A stretch of DNA of 64,000 nt from Melieria omissa (lineage: Eukaryota; Arthropoda; Insecta; Diptera; Ulidiidae), in the NCBI GenBank assembly GCA_963971225.1, contig OZ020269.1, positions 4,030,001-4,094,000 on the forward strand, given 5' to 3'. Both the position numbers and the translations under genes were made by a program. Positions 8,621 to 21,300 of the stretch are shown one piece after another. The stretch's first letter is position 1. The number at the start of each line of letters is the position of its first letter. The notes under the pieces were generated by a model. That model saw only the letters and a program-made list of their open reading frames with translations. It was not told where the DNA came from and did not search any database.

Positions 8621-11600
8621 CGTTAAATTCCCACAATCAAATACCTTTGTTCTGCATCAGATATTCAGATTTGAATTATTGAAAATTATTGCGGCTTTTA
8701 AAAGTAGCTGTAGATTGTTTATTTATTCATTTGCACTTAGAGTAACAAGTCTGGTCAATTTCGAACTGAGCTCAGCGTTAGTTATCATTCAAATTTTGTT
8801 CACCTACTAACATCTGTTTGGAAGTGAGACTTGTTCGTTGAGGTCCAATCAGTTCAGTGCAGCGCCCTAGCAGAGTTGCCATGGAAGTTATGAGTAACGG
8901 CGCACGGCAGTAAAAGTAGTTAGTAGTAAAACTAGTGGCGGCTGGTGCGTACGTCCCTCGCACCGCCGACCGTCGGCCAGCAACTGCTAACTGCCTCACT
9001 ACTGTTGCATTTAATTAATTAAAAAGTTTGTAATTGGGTTGTGCGCCCTGTCGCAGTTGTCGAAGAGAAGTTACAAATTTTTTGTTTGTTTCATTACTCA
9101 AGTCTCTGTTCGCGTCCACCTCCGCATGGTGCGGTGCACGCGGATTTCTGCAATTTGCTTTATTTGATTGCAGGCCACCAGTCGCGAGTGGTGTTGCACA
9201 TAAAAGTTATGAAAAACATTTTGCAATTACTTTTCCACGTTTTCGATTCGCGTCGCGTTGTGCGCCGGCTTTGAGGTTTTGCGCTACGTCACGCGGCGGT
9301 GCGTTCAAGTGTCGTGAAAAGCGGAAGTGGGCCGAACAGAAGTGCGAAAAAGAAGAAGAAGAAGTCAGAAGAGAAATTACAAAGTGGTGATGTACACTCA
9401 CGCACACACACGCAAACACACTGTGAATCGAATCAAATTGAATTGAATTAAGCTGAACTGAGTTGAGTTGCTGAATTGCATTGCATTGCTCCGAGTTGGA
9501 TTGGCAGCGACGCTTTGTGTCTGCCACGTCGTGCAGCGGCGCTCGATCGAGAACGGATTATGGCGTGTTGACGTTGGCGATTTGGTGAGTTGGATGCAAC
9601 TTTGTGATTGTTTTGTAATGGTTTTGATTTTTTGCGATAATTGAAATTGAAAATTCAAATGCAGAAAGGAATGAAGGAAGTTGGTTGGTTGAGTGAGTTG
9701 AGTTACTTAGGTTGAGTTTAATAGGTTTTATGTTAACGACTGCTAAATTAAAGAACTTCGTCTATGTTTGTGTTGTTGTTGCATTCCAACGCTTCGCATG
9801 TCGTTACCTTCGCATGTCGTTATATTAAAAATCCTCCTGTCTTCACTTATTTTTAGGTGTTGAATATTTGGCACACACAAATTGTCCATAAATTCGAAGT
9901 GCTGTTATTCCAATTTACGATCGGGGCAAATTTATACGCAATCAACTCGCACAAATACCTCCGCCAATTTCCGTACAGTGTACACGAAATTCAAAAGGAG
10001 CTGCACTTGAAATTTGTTGCTGTGTTTGAAAATATTGCCAGCAAAACGTAGCAACAAAAAGTAGAAAGGAAACGAGCAAACGAGGGGAGCAGCGACTAAA
10101 AAAGGAGCAGCAGCAAAAACACGCTAAAGAAATGCAAATGCGAAATCTGAATAATGAAAAGGTCACACCGTTGGGGGAAGGGGAAGGTGGTGGGGAGAGG
10201 TTGTTGCGGAAAAGCGACAATGGCTGAAGGCGTGCGGAAGTGGGCACTGACGGCGGCAGGCAAATTGAAGTGCTTAAAATGCGTTTTGTCAACATTAGCG
10301 CTCAAGTGTTGACAACAACAAAAATGACAGCAACAGCAGCAGCGGCAACAATAAAAGTGGAAATGTAATCTGAGGTGCACACATGCAAAGAGTGGCGGCG
10401 CACGGAAGCAGCAGCGCGCATTTGTGTCTGTGCGGAATGATTAATGCCGTTGCAATCGTTTTGAAATTGCCACACAGCGCGCGAGTCAGCAGCAAAACAA
10501 AGCACACAAACAACACCATCAACAACAATGCGAGCAACAAAGAAAAACTTGAAAGCAGCAGCAACAACAACCAGCGTTAAGGTATACCAACTGTCAAATG
10601 AACAATAGAATCAGCAATGGAAATCTTGTGTGTCAGTGGGTGCGGCGGGCGCCGGCCATCGCCGAGGCTGCGGCCTGCTGTCAGCCATCCGAACACTTTG
10701 GCAGCATCGCACCGCCACCAGCCAAGGAGCGTAAAAAAGGCTGTGCAAACACAAACACAAACACACACAACAACAACAACACTCTGAACAAGAACAATAT
10801 TTAGAAAATTGTACGAAGCGCGAAACAGAGCACAAAACAATGTAGCACATGACGAGGTGGCACACAACGGCATCGTCCTCGAAGCGTGTTGCACGCACAC
10901 AGGCGCAACGTGTGTACCCATTCGCAGCGCCTTCCTTCCGCCCGCGTCCCACTCGCGGCCTATGTTGTTGCTGTCGCTTTGGCACAAGTGTGTGTGCAGT
11001 GCACTTTACCGTTATCGTGCGCGTCCTTGTCGTCCTCGCCGCCACCCCACCCCGTCGCCCTGTTGCAGCTCCAGTTGCTGCCGTTGCACTCTTACCAGCC
11101 GCGTGTATAACTCGGTCTATCTGTGTGGCCGCCTCGTCCATTGTCATTCCGTCTGAACGTTCGGGTGGTTGGCTCCTTTTTGGAGTTTTACAGATTTTTA
11201 TGCGATTTTAGCTTTTCATGCAGATTGAATTTTCATGTCATCAGGAAGTTTTGGTGAAATTTGATTGGCAATTAATGCTGTGAATATTTCATGTTCAGTT
11301 GTCAACATACGGACACATATGCGTACAATATGTGGACGTACAGCCCACAACAGTTTAGCCGAAGAGCTTGCGGAGCGAATACACAGACAGGTCACAGTTA
11401 GGACAATATTTTGAACTCGGGACATATGGGATAATTCGGGCAATGATGCTATAACAAGTTTTTAAACACAGACCTCAAGGTTTCCTCTTTTCTATTCAAG
11501 GATTACATAGGATAATAGTTAATTGTATACGTTTGCCCAAACACGGAGCAACATAAGTTAACACTTTTTGTTGTGGCGAAGTGCGGCGATAAACTACAAC

Positions 11601-13426
11601 ACAATTTATTGCTGCGTGCCGTTTCGGAGAAATGTTGGCAAGTTTATGCGCGGCATGCAGCTTGCAGCTTGCAGGCAGACGACCCCCCAAGCCGCCAAGC
11701 AGCGACATTGCGCCACGAAATGCCGCACAAAATTGCACTCTAGTAGCGATGTGTCTGTCGTTGGTGCTTTCGACCTCGTCTATAGACTGTCCTCTTTGTT
11801 GTTTTATTTATGAAATTGTTTATCAGCCTTAAAAGTTTAACATAAACATTCAAATATCCAAAATCGATTTCGTGCCGAAGCGTCGCTCGCTTCGGCCATG
11901 TTGCAGCGCGTCTAGAACAACGCAACAGTCTTTGCGACATGAAATTGCAGCATGAAAAGTTTCCGAGCGGCGAGCGGGAACATTGAAATCGCATTAGAGC
12001 GCAAATCGTCCGCGCCCAGCCTTGTGTCCGCCTGACGCAGACAATGAACGCACAGCAGTTTGCTCGTAATTTGTTGCGCAGCCCAACAACTTAATTGCAA
12101 TCAATTAAATCTTTGAAGAATTTGCCACGTTTTTCCGCCACAATAATTTTAATTAAATTAGCCGAATTGCGCTCCGTCGCGATGAGATCTGCGTGCTGCT
12201 TGTGTTGGGCGGCACTGTGCTCGATTCGGCGCTGACTCGACAACGCAAAATGGAGACCACGACGGACGACGACGCACTAGAGGAAGAAGAAGAGAGCACA
12301 ACAATGTACGACCATAAAAATCACAGCAAATGTCATTCGAAATTCTCGTTGTGCGCTCAAGCTGAAACACTTTGCGAGCTTTCGTGCATTGTTGGCGTTG
12401 TTGTTGTAAATTTCCATTCAGCTACAACGCCGCCATCAATGTCAGCAGCACTGAACGGTGTCAGCGCTACTCGGACACAGTGTCGCTGGCAGGTGAGTTT
12501 GAACTTGTTGTGATTTAAAAAAAAATACAAATTCAATAAAAGTGTCTCGCAAAATCAACACAACAGAAGAATATTGATTCGATAGCAGAAAATTGATGCA
12601 AACAAATTTAAACTAAAAATTGGTTGGCTGGGTTCACTGTAGGTCACCAATAAAAGACCGTCGGGTACAACCGGTGAAGGCGCGGAAGTGCATTTGTCCA
12701 AACTACACGTCGCGGCTCTCCAATCTCAGCCCAAAATGTTGTGGTGAAGCTGCAGACCGGAAAAATCTTACTTAAAAATCTTAAATTATGTCGTGAGTTT
12801 TATTCACCTTAAGCACCTGGGGTTACCCGGGTGGGCATTTGGAAAACGACGTATTTATAAGTAAGGCGAAGGTTAAATAGATTTTCGATGCTTTCGCCGT
12901 AGTTGAAATTGTTGCGCAAACTACGATCAGCAACGAAAGTATCTATAAATCGAATTAACTGTCAGTGGCCGCCCTCCCCTCGGCGCCTGTTGTTTCGTTG
13001 CTGTTACTTTTGCCCTGAAATTGATGAATGAACGCCTCCACTTGAATTAATTAAATTGTCACAGCGCTGAGAGCAAAAACGACGCGCACACTAACCGGCA
13101 CAACACAACAGCAGCGCAACAAACAAATGAATAAACAAACAAAGAGACAAACAAGTGGACAACAACAACACAAAAAGAGCAGCAGAAGTAGAAGTTCTCG
13201 TAAACAGTAACACTCTGAGTACACTGAGAAGAATTCGTAGTAATTACTTTGGTTAGGTTACGACCGACTCTGGAGGAACAGAGCAGAGCAGAGCAGTTTC
13301 TATTTTGTTTTTGTTGAGCCACTTTAAGTATGCATGATCCTCTGAATCGAGTGACTAGTAAAGAACATTTTGAAAACTAGACTCAGATGTTTGGAAAAGG
13401 GACATATTTATTTAGTTTTTTTTTCG
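8621..13426. other. Non-coding stretch with opa and CA tracts
   Basis: No complete gene is visible. Simple-sequence tracts include CA repeats at about 9398-9420, a GAA run at about 9350-9370, CAA/GCA (opa-like) triplets at about 10300-10580 and CAA/CACA at 10745-10790. These produce long low-complexity ORFs on both strands around 10100-11150 that should not be taken as genes. One candidate exon end near 12495 is listed separately. Confidence 0.6.
12250..12498 (+). other. Candidate first coding exon ending at a strong splice donor
   Basis: An open frame with an ATG at 12250 reads METTTDDDALEEEEESTTMY, an acidic start, and stays open to CAG followed by GTGAGT at 12499, a near-ideal 5' splice site. 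Open reading plus a strong donor is compatible with a first coding exon of a plus-strand gene. Against it, the composition is biased, no protein family is recognised, and no matching acceptor exon was found in the rest of the window. I see it as a lead only. Confidence 0.2.
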
Positions 13427-13471
13427 TTCGAACCATAGTATAATAATAGTATAATTATACTATGGTTCGAA
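13427..13471. repeat. Perfect 18-bp inverted repeat (hairpin)
   Basis: The arms 13427-13444 (TTCGAACCATAGTATAAT) and 13454-13471 are exact reverse complements around a 9-nt loop. It lies about 125 bp beyond the presumed 3' LTR start of the BEL/Pao remnant. It could belong to that LTR or be a separate small palindromic element. Confidence 0.85.
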
Positions 13472-13623
13472 CCATGATTTTTTATTTTTTCAGTTTTGAC
13501 AAATTGTTTTTTTACAACTTGATTTCATTTTAATTTAATTTAACAAACATGTGAAGTAAAAAAACAAGCAAAGTAGGAATAACATCGTCATTAACATCCT
13601 GGGGCCGAATGCACTTGTGCACT

Positions 13624-14236
13624 TTAAAATATGTTCTTTAACGCTGTTAAGGATTGGATGGCTTGGGTAAGAAGTGCTTGTGCCTTGCGTCCGCGTAGTT
13701 GTTTATTGACACCATGTTGAACTTGATACTGGATGCGGTGAATACGTGATTGATCTTTGACAACATCGGATGATGGTTGATGAGTTCGAATGATCCTTGT
13801 CGCTGCCAGCTATGCGAATGTCGTGGCGACGGTGCGTGGAGTGCGTCGGGTGATATGATGGGGTTTGCTGGTAGGTCTTCTGGTGTTCGGTCGCCTTGGT
13901 TGTGCGCTTTGATTTTCTCCGTTCACCGAGGCCGTCCTGGTGATGCTTGTTGGATGTAATAAAGTGTGATGTGCTGATCCACATTCTTGACAGCTGTTGC
14001 GCGAGTCAAATGCTCTTGTTTTATGTGATTTTGCCAAGCAATTACGGCAATAATCCTGGGCGTGTCATGACGTCACGTAGACCGGGGTTCATAGCGATGA
14101 GCCTGCGGAAATACCTCAAGGCGTGAGGTCGGTGAAAGAGTGGACATTTATATGCGTCGGCCATGGAAGAGCTGTGGATAGAGGATACAATGACTTTAGA
14201 CCTTGATGATAGATGGGTAATGGTGCCCGTGGACAA
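13624..14236 (-). pseudogene. Gag-type zinc-knuckle ORF downstream of BEL/Pao pol
   Basis: An ATG at 14236, about 35 bp after the pol stop, opens a frame of about 204 codons ending with TAA at 13626-13624. It reads CPLFHRPHALRYF near residue 31, then YCRNCLAKSHKTRAF and CQECGSAHHTLLHP. This is the double zinc-knuckle pattern usually found at the end of Pao/BEL gag (CxxC...H...C then CxxC...HHTLLH). Some metal-binding cysteines are Phe here, as in CPLF, RYF and RAF. The C-terminal part is basic and Gln-rich. There is one frameshift near 14060 and one in-frame stop near 13812. Its position after pol rather than before it is unusual. It may be a third ORF, a displaced gag end, or part of a second element. 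Confidence 0.65.
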
Positions 14237-14270
14237 TTATAAAGGGGACTTATAACATTTGTAGTGTAAT

Positions 14271-16437
14271 CTACTGGGTTGGCAGGACACAGAGTTTAAC
14301 AATTGGGCGTGTGAGAATTCCCGATTAGTTGTGAACGTCAGCAATGCGGACATGGCCATCATGGCCTCGATGTAGTGCGATGATACGTCTTAGCCTCCAT
14401 TCGTTGGGGGGGAGAAGTTCGTCCTTGATGACCACCAACTGATCTAATTCAAGTTTCTTTTGAGGGTAGCGCCACTTATGTCGTTTGTGGAGCTCATTAA
14501 AGTATTCCGTTTTCCATTTCCGGCTAAACTCGTGGTGAAGTGCCTTTAGCTTCTCCCACCGATTGATTAGTGATCTTCTACATTAGGTTCTGGTGGTCAA
14601 AGGAGAGGAGCGCCTCGTAGGAAGTGACCGGGAGTCAGCGCTAGCAGATCAGCTGGATATTGAGACAGTGGGGACAAACGTCGGGAATTTAATACGGCTT
14701 CAATTCGAACAAGTGGAGTGGTAAACTCTTCAAAATTGAATTTATGATGGCCGGCAGCTTTCTTAAGATGAGTCTTGAAACTGCAGATTCCCATAATCCG
14801 CCCATATGAGGCGCACTGGGGGGATGAAGACCCAATCGATTCCTTGTAAAGAATACTTTTTAAGGATGTTGTTGGATACCTCTTTAGAGAATTTGAGGAA
14901 TTCACGGCTCAGGGCTCTTTGGGTTCCAATAAAGGTTGTGCCAATGTCTGACATGATTTTGCGGGGAGGCCTCGTCTTCCAATGAATCTGGCAAATGCAG
15001 CGCGGAATGCTTCTGTGGTGAGGTTAGAGCATAATTCCAAGTGTATGGCCTTAGTGGAAAAGCACACGAACAGTGCGACATAACCTTTGATAAAGGTTGC
15101 CGTTCGAAGTTGAGAGGCTTTGATCTGGAACGGGCCGGCAAAATCAACACCTGTTGTCGAGAAAGGAATTGACAATGTGCAACGTTCTGGCGGGAGAGCT
15201 GCCATAATCTGTGATTGTACCTTTTGTCTTTGTATCGTGTTTTTTGATCTGCGGTTTCAGACGGGGAATGTAAAACTCTTGACGAGCCATTTTAAACATG
15301 AGTCGAAGTTCTGCATGTAGGAGAAGAGTATGGAGGAATTCAAGATGTAACTTGCAGAATCGAGAAGCATCGGGTAAGATTATCGGATGTCATTCATTGT
15401 AAGTAAGCGCAGCCTGGGCCAATCTACCATTAACCCTAAGTAAGCCGTCCTTGTCGAGGAAAGGATTGAGAGTTAATATCTTGTTTTTTCTGGGGATGGG
15501 GGTTTTGTTGGACAATAATGCGATTTCTGTGTGATGAAAACCTGTTTGAGCTAACGTTATGAGTCTCGTCTTGACGAAGTGAATCTCATTCTGGGACACG
15601 AATGGATTTAGGTCTAGAGGAGAGTTTCTCTTTTTAGCGAATCCGTTATGGAAGAAACGGAACACGTACGCCAGGACACGTAGGGCTCGGGGATAGGAGG
15701 AAAATCGATCGAGGATATGTGATGGATTCTCTATTGCGAGATGAACTTGGACTTTCCGCTGTTCAGGTGGAACAGCAGTGGTGGTAGTTGATTTCGGCCA
15801 GGCTTCTTCAGGTGATTGAAGCCATTTGGGGCCATGCCACCAGAGTGGGTTTTTGGAAAGTTCTTGAGGCTTACACCCGCGAGCGTCCAAATCGTCAGGA
15901 TTGTCAGTGCTGATGACATGTCGCCATGTGACGTTACCTACATTTTTTTTAATTTGGGTGGCGCGGTTGGCAACATATGTCTTCCAAGTGCTTAGAGGTT
16001 TCTCCAACAAGCAAGGACTATTTGTGAATCCGACCAGAAGAAGGTGTCTTCTGGATTTAATTTGAGATTTTCGGTAATGTATTTAGAGAGTTGGGAAAGT
16101 AGAACGGCGTCAAACAGTTCTAAGCGCGGAAGGCTAACTGTTTGCAAAGGTGTAACTTTCCCTTTTGCTACGAGCAAATGACAGGAGATATTGCCATCGC
16201 TGTCAGTGGTGCGCAGATATGAAGTTGTGCAGTATGCCTTCTCTGAGGCGTCGCAGAATCCATGGAGTTGGAGGGGTGAGAACCACACCCATCGGGGGAT
16301 TTCGATGTCATTGATAAACGACAAATTGTTGCTAAATTGGTTCCATTTTATGAGGGAACCGGGCTTTACACATTCATCCCAGTCTGTGCTTTCCTACCAG
16401 AGCTGTTGAAGGAGTAATTTGGCTTGCATTATTGAGT
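14271..16437 (-). pseudogene. BEL/Pao pol polyprotein remnant (RNase H, integrase, DUF5641)
   Basis: The recognised order is typical for Pao pol. [12 protein letters not shown] and [11 protein letters not shown] (16270-16010) mark the RNase H-like part. A frameshift near 16005 leads to [17 protein letters not shown] and the linker ending in RVNGRLAQA (about 15410). HPIILPDASRFCKL follows, and then the integrase: D in TGVDFAGPF (about 15145), D in SDIGTTF (about 14950) and E in RIEAVLNSRRLSP (about 14690). The zinc-binding CxxC of the integrase N-terminus appears deleted near 15240. The DUF5641 domain (about 14540-14271) reads HKWRYPQKK...IKDELLPPNEWRL and ends KLCVLPTQ. Stops interrupt the frame near 16400 and 14323, and several frameshifts separate the blocks. 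Confidence 0.9.
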
Positions 16438-17410
16438 ATATTCTTTTGTTTTAGTAAAACAAAATTTGGTTGTCTTGCAAGTTTGGTTGGTTCGAATGTC
16501 TGAGAGTAACTTTGGTAACTTCGTACTGATACTTTCTTGCTTATAAAAAAAGTTCAGACAAAAACTCCTCCATCCCTCTAAAAAATGCATCCAATTTGAC
16601 TCCAACATGAAGAAGAATCGATTGCAGTGCAGTGAATTACTAGTAAAATATTTAAATGCTTGGCTCATTATATATATAAAAACTGTCAGCAGCCATATTC
16701 GGTATAAAGAAGCTTTGCACATTTTTCTCTAAAAATTTGTCTTTTTTCTTTCGACTTATACAAAGCTGACTTCCGAAGGGTGAAATAATGTCTACAAATT
16801 ATCTACTAAATTACGAATTTCTGCTTCTACAAGTTTCTGTTTCAGTAGCGGCGGCACCGTGGCTGAACTGGTTAGTTCAAATCTTTACATGGAATGTCAA
16901 ACACATTTTGACAATGAGAACAAACCTCAAAAACGGCTTTTAATCACATGAAAAGTTTGCCAATGAAAATACACTGCATGACCCGTTGGATTATTGGTTT
17001 AAATGTTTTCCTAACTTCAGTGTTTAATGTCGCGCTCGCCCGGACATGTTCGGATTCGTTATGGTTTTCCATGAATATTGAGAAATGTCCTTAACCGGTT
17101 AACTTTGTTTATTTTGCTTTGATTAATGTTGATTGAGTGTATTAAAGACAACATTGTCTGAAAGGTTTACGACTACAGCGCCAAACATTTCGTCCATTAA
17201 ACGCTGCGCGGCTGCACAATTTGCTCCTCCTCCTCTAGACTTTGCGTCTTCACGAAATCGAAATTCAATTAACAACAAGAACAGCAACAATCAGCCAAGG
17301 GACATCAAGATGGACAGCAACAATATCGATAATTACGGCAATAATACAAGCAATAAACTTTGCAACAATAGCAGCAACAACAATTGTAACAACTAACAAT
17401 GCGATTATGT

Positions 17411-17435
17411 CGAATAATGAGCGCAAACGCGTGTA
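17411..17435 (+). other. Short ATG exon candidate next to a GTAAGT donor
   Basis: ATGTCGAATAATGAGCGCAA (MSNNERKR) begins at 17407-17409 and runs into CGT followed by GTAAGT near 17433. A start codon close to a strong donor is typical of a short first coding exon in flies, but the preceding CAA tract and the lack of a partner exon leave this unproven. Confidence 0.15.
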
Positions 17436-18331
17436 AGTAAAATGATTTGGAGATTAAATCAAAACATTATTGGACATTAAAAATGTCCAAATTGGAAAAA
17501 GCAATTGGTCGGAGGGCAACTTTACTATTTATAGAGCAAAGCGGCGTTAAGCGGCGTTTTTTCGTTACGCCGATAAGCAGATTTCGTTGACTAAGGCGAT
17601 CAAATTATTCGGAGCGAATTTTTCAACTGTGACTTTTCACAAATTGTGTCAATAGAGGCTGGGAATTTAATTTAGTGATTTACTGATTGTTTCATAAATT
17701 ATTGAAGAACGCGCTCAACGATCTCTTTTTGCCCCAATTGTTTTCATAAATATGAAATAAACACTGGAAACTTACAAATGAGCGAGGTCTGAGTTTTTAA
17801 AGTGCACATTACACCCATTAGTTTTAGCTATTTGTAACGCAACACCACCTAACCCTCGACCATTCCGCGAGCAAATAAATTACATTAAAAATGCTTAATA
17901 ATTAAACAATCCCAATGTGATTAATGCAACTTCTCTGTGCGCGTTATTTGTTAATGGCTTCATTTTAGTTTTTGACCTCTGCGAGACAAAGCGAACGAAA
18001 TTTGCACACGCGTCGCTTTTTCCCATGTTTTTTCCCATTTGTATTGGTTGCTATGTCGAGTCGTCATTTTTGTTGGCGTTGCTCAATCAACACCTACACG
18101 CAATCGCTCACACAAAGCGCGCACCTACGCGCCCGCGGGGTGGGCGCGGTTAGCAGCCTTTAACACGCAAACCACTGCCGTTGCCGTTGCAGTTGCCAAT
18201 TTCCATTTCCCATTCCCCATTCACCTTCAGTGCTTCAGCTTTAGAAAATAAATTGGCGCCAAATAACGTTGAAACATAAAGTGAGATTAGTTTGGTTTGG
18301 CACGAAACTTGCCCCACGTACGATTCGCCTC

Positions 18332-18355
18332 TGTGTGTGTGTGTGTGTGTGTGTG
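18332..18355. repeat. (TG)12 microsatellite
   Basis: Uninterrupted TG dinucleotide run. Confidence 0.95.
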
Positions 18356-21300
18356 CATTGCTTTCCCAGTTTAATTAGTTTGGATTGTTGTTGGTGTGGC
18401 GCGTATTTTCATTGTTGTTGACGTGAGTTTAACGTGGCCGATAGGATCAAATGTTGGCGGGTGAGGGTCGCAAAGAAGACAAATAAATAAAGTTGCTACG
18501 ACCAATAACAACGATTTGATAAATTGTCAATGTAACTGATTTTGACATGAAATTTTTACACGAAATAAGAATACGAAATGTGCATTTACTTGATTTTTTT
18601 ACATAAACATTACAGCTGAAACTTATGTGCCAAGCCCTGAGAAAATGATTGGCGCTTTCTTTGCCCGCGAAAAGTAGCCAAAACAACTCTAAATTTGTCA
18701 GTAATCTTATGATTCTGCCACAAATTATCTGAAGGACAGACTTGTGCGTCATTGACATACATTCTTTATAATACACACAAATACATTTGTAAAAACGGAG
18801 TTATTGGCCGGATGTGTGTCACTGACAGCACTGCAAACCACCAATTCACTGAAGTGCAATTAAAACTTCAGCCCCCTCTCCGCTTACTCCCAAGTGGGTA
18901 ATATTTCACGAATAATAAAATGTGTACGGAAGAAACCAAAACGGCTTGCAAACGCAGACGAAGGGAAGGAGCAGAGCAGCGGCCAGCCAGACGAATTCCG
19001 TTTTCACTGAAATTTGTGTGGAAATTAACGTAAAGCACGTGTTCGTGAGCAATTAAGGCATAAACGCTCAACTGTGGCACTCTGACAACAATAACAACAG
19101 CAACAACGGCAGCAATACAAGTTGGCTGAGCATTCGAGCCGACGCCAGCGGACAACGAGGCCAAGAGGGCAACTGCCAATGAAACGTTTGCATGTGGAAA
19201 TGCTGTCAATAACGACGGCCGCAGGTAACGTGACGCCGCGACAGACGCTGGCGGCCATGTTGGAGGTGGTGAGTTGGCAAAGCGCAGAAACCCTCAAAGC
19301 GCGCGGCAAGCGAGTTGAGCAATCGACGTGTCGTGTACTTTCAACCCCAGAACTCGACGACGCCGAGTTTGACGCGCTGCTGCCCGCCACCCACTCACAC
19401 TCCCAAGCGCCAGCGGCCACCGAGTTTTTTGCATGACGCTTTTGCAGAGATGAACATAAATTATGGAAAGCAGCGTAAGCACCGAAGCAACAGGGCGTTC
19501 GGCTGTTTGCCCTGTCGCGCGGTCGCAGTTATGCCGCAGTTGAGTAGAAATGCGATTGTCTTCGTTCTTTGAGTGTCTTAAGAACCGATTGTCTTAAGAA
19601 CCAATGCCAAAACGAGTAAAATGGACAATTCAAGGCATCTCAAATTGCAGGCATTTTATGAATGAAGTTTACACAAACTTTGTATACGGCATTGGTTTCG
19701 GCTATGAAAAGAAGGCCGCACACTTCAAGGCATTTTACATGAAGCGAAAGCATTAACTTTAATGGAGTTTAAGTGGAAATTTTCAACAAATGTCGAATTT
19801 TTTTCTTTCTCTACATTCTCGCTTTATTTGTCTACATTTGCTGTACGAAAAAGTCTACACACAAGTCGAGTGTCGCTCACTCTTGGGCAGGTCTTCTGCG
19901 GCGCCTGTCAGTCCTAACTGCCTGCCAAGCGCACGTGGCACGTGCTCTAGTTGCTGTCATGTCAGTTATGTGTTGTGCGATGTGTGGATGTCGCTCATTA
20001 TTTGCCGCTCATTATTTCTTTTGATGTTTGCGGCAACAAAAAAGCACAACGGCAACAAAATAAATAGCCGAAACAGAATGTGCTGCAAAGGATTAAATTG
20101 TGTGTGTGTGCTTTGCGGTTGACACGAGACGAGTGTAGGGTAACCAAGTTTGAAGTACTGCAAAAATGATACTTCAATATTGTTATACAATTTTTGTGCC
20201 GCCCATGGGGATTGGGGGTAAAGATGATAGATTAATGTGAAAAAACAGAAAAGAAGCGGATTCCGATGAAAGTTGAATCCAATCCAATCCAATTGAGTTC
20301 GATATGACTGCAACTTTTGCAAGTCGACTTGAGCAAAATAATAATTGAACTCTCAGCCGGCCAGAACAAAGCTCTGTAAGTGAAATTTAAGAATTAGATT
20401 AGAATAAAGACAAAATTTAAATCCACTGAATTACAACCAGTTTAAACATCTACATTGCCATAAATGTATTGGCAGTCGTTTTCTTTGCTTTTCTTGAGCA
20501 ATTTACCACGAATTATGATACACAATTCATATACGTACATACATATTATGGAATACGGACCTCATAAAAATTGATTTTTTAGATCAAAAGCCCTTAAAGA
20601 GGCTACTGTCTTGTAAACACTGCGACGTAAGAGTACAACAACAATGTATTCATATGATTCTGAAGAACTTCCAAGTCCTAAGTGCCACACTTGACAAAAA
20701 ATATGAACCTGAACTTTGTGTGTTTACAATACAATAGCACAACAGCAACAAAAACTTGCTTTCGAGCACTAAAGTTGCGTGTACCGTAGCAAAAGCATCC
20801 ATGTTCCACACATCTGTCGCTTGTGCACTGGTGTGGTTTGTTGTTGTCGCAATTAGCATTTCGCATAAATTCTGAGCAAATATTGCAGGCGTTACTTATC
20901 AGTTGAGGAGATTCACACAACACCGCCTGCCCATCGCCTTAGCGACGACAACGGGCGCCTGATGGCCGAGGAGTCCATGAATAAACGAGAAACTTGAATA
21001 ACGTTAGTCGGGCAATTGGCGCGTTTGAATGGAGAACTTGAATAATGTTAGGCGGGCAATTTCGTGCGTAATTGCGGACAGGCCGGCGTCACGCGCGTCG
21101 GTCCGAGGCGTTAGCATTGGAAATGGGCGTTTGATATTTTAAGCAATTGCCTCGTCACTCTATTTTTATGTAAATTTACGCAATTTCCTCGCACCGCAGC
21201 AGCAACAACAAAAGCAAATAGCCTGACTAAATGGCGGAAATAAAACGCAATAGACGCAAAGACCACATACACTCTCACACTCACCGAAAAAATTTAATAC

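Larger units (their letters stand above)
13597..16437 (-). mobile_element. BEL/Pao LTR retrotransposon remnant
   Basis: Minus-strand remnant with, in element order, the end of the reverse-transcription region and RNase H/A17-associated part, integrase, the DUF5641 C-terminal domain and a separate zinc-knuckle ORF. The 5' part (gag, protease and most of the reverse transcriptase) is missing: similarity begins at about 16437 with QAKLLLQQLW. At the other end, after the last stop, the element strand reads GGCCCCAGGA then TGTTAATGACG (13596 downward), which looks like a polypurine-type stretch followed by a TG-starting 3' LTR. The LTR end could not be located and no second LTR is present. Confidence 0.85.

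Noticed and set aside
16850..16900. GTGGCTGAACTGGTTAG, like the D arm of a tRNA
   Set aside because: No B box or T arm follows, so it is neither a tRNA gene nor a supportable SINE.
19025..19436. Overlapping plus (104 codons) and minus (131 codons) ORFs
   Set aside because: Both strands are open with no recognisable family and no splice or start evidence favouring either.
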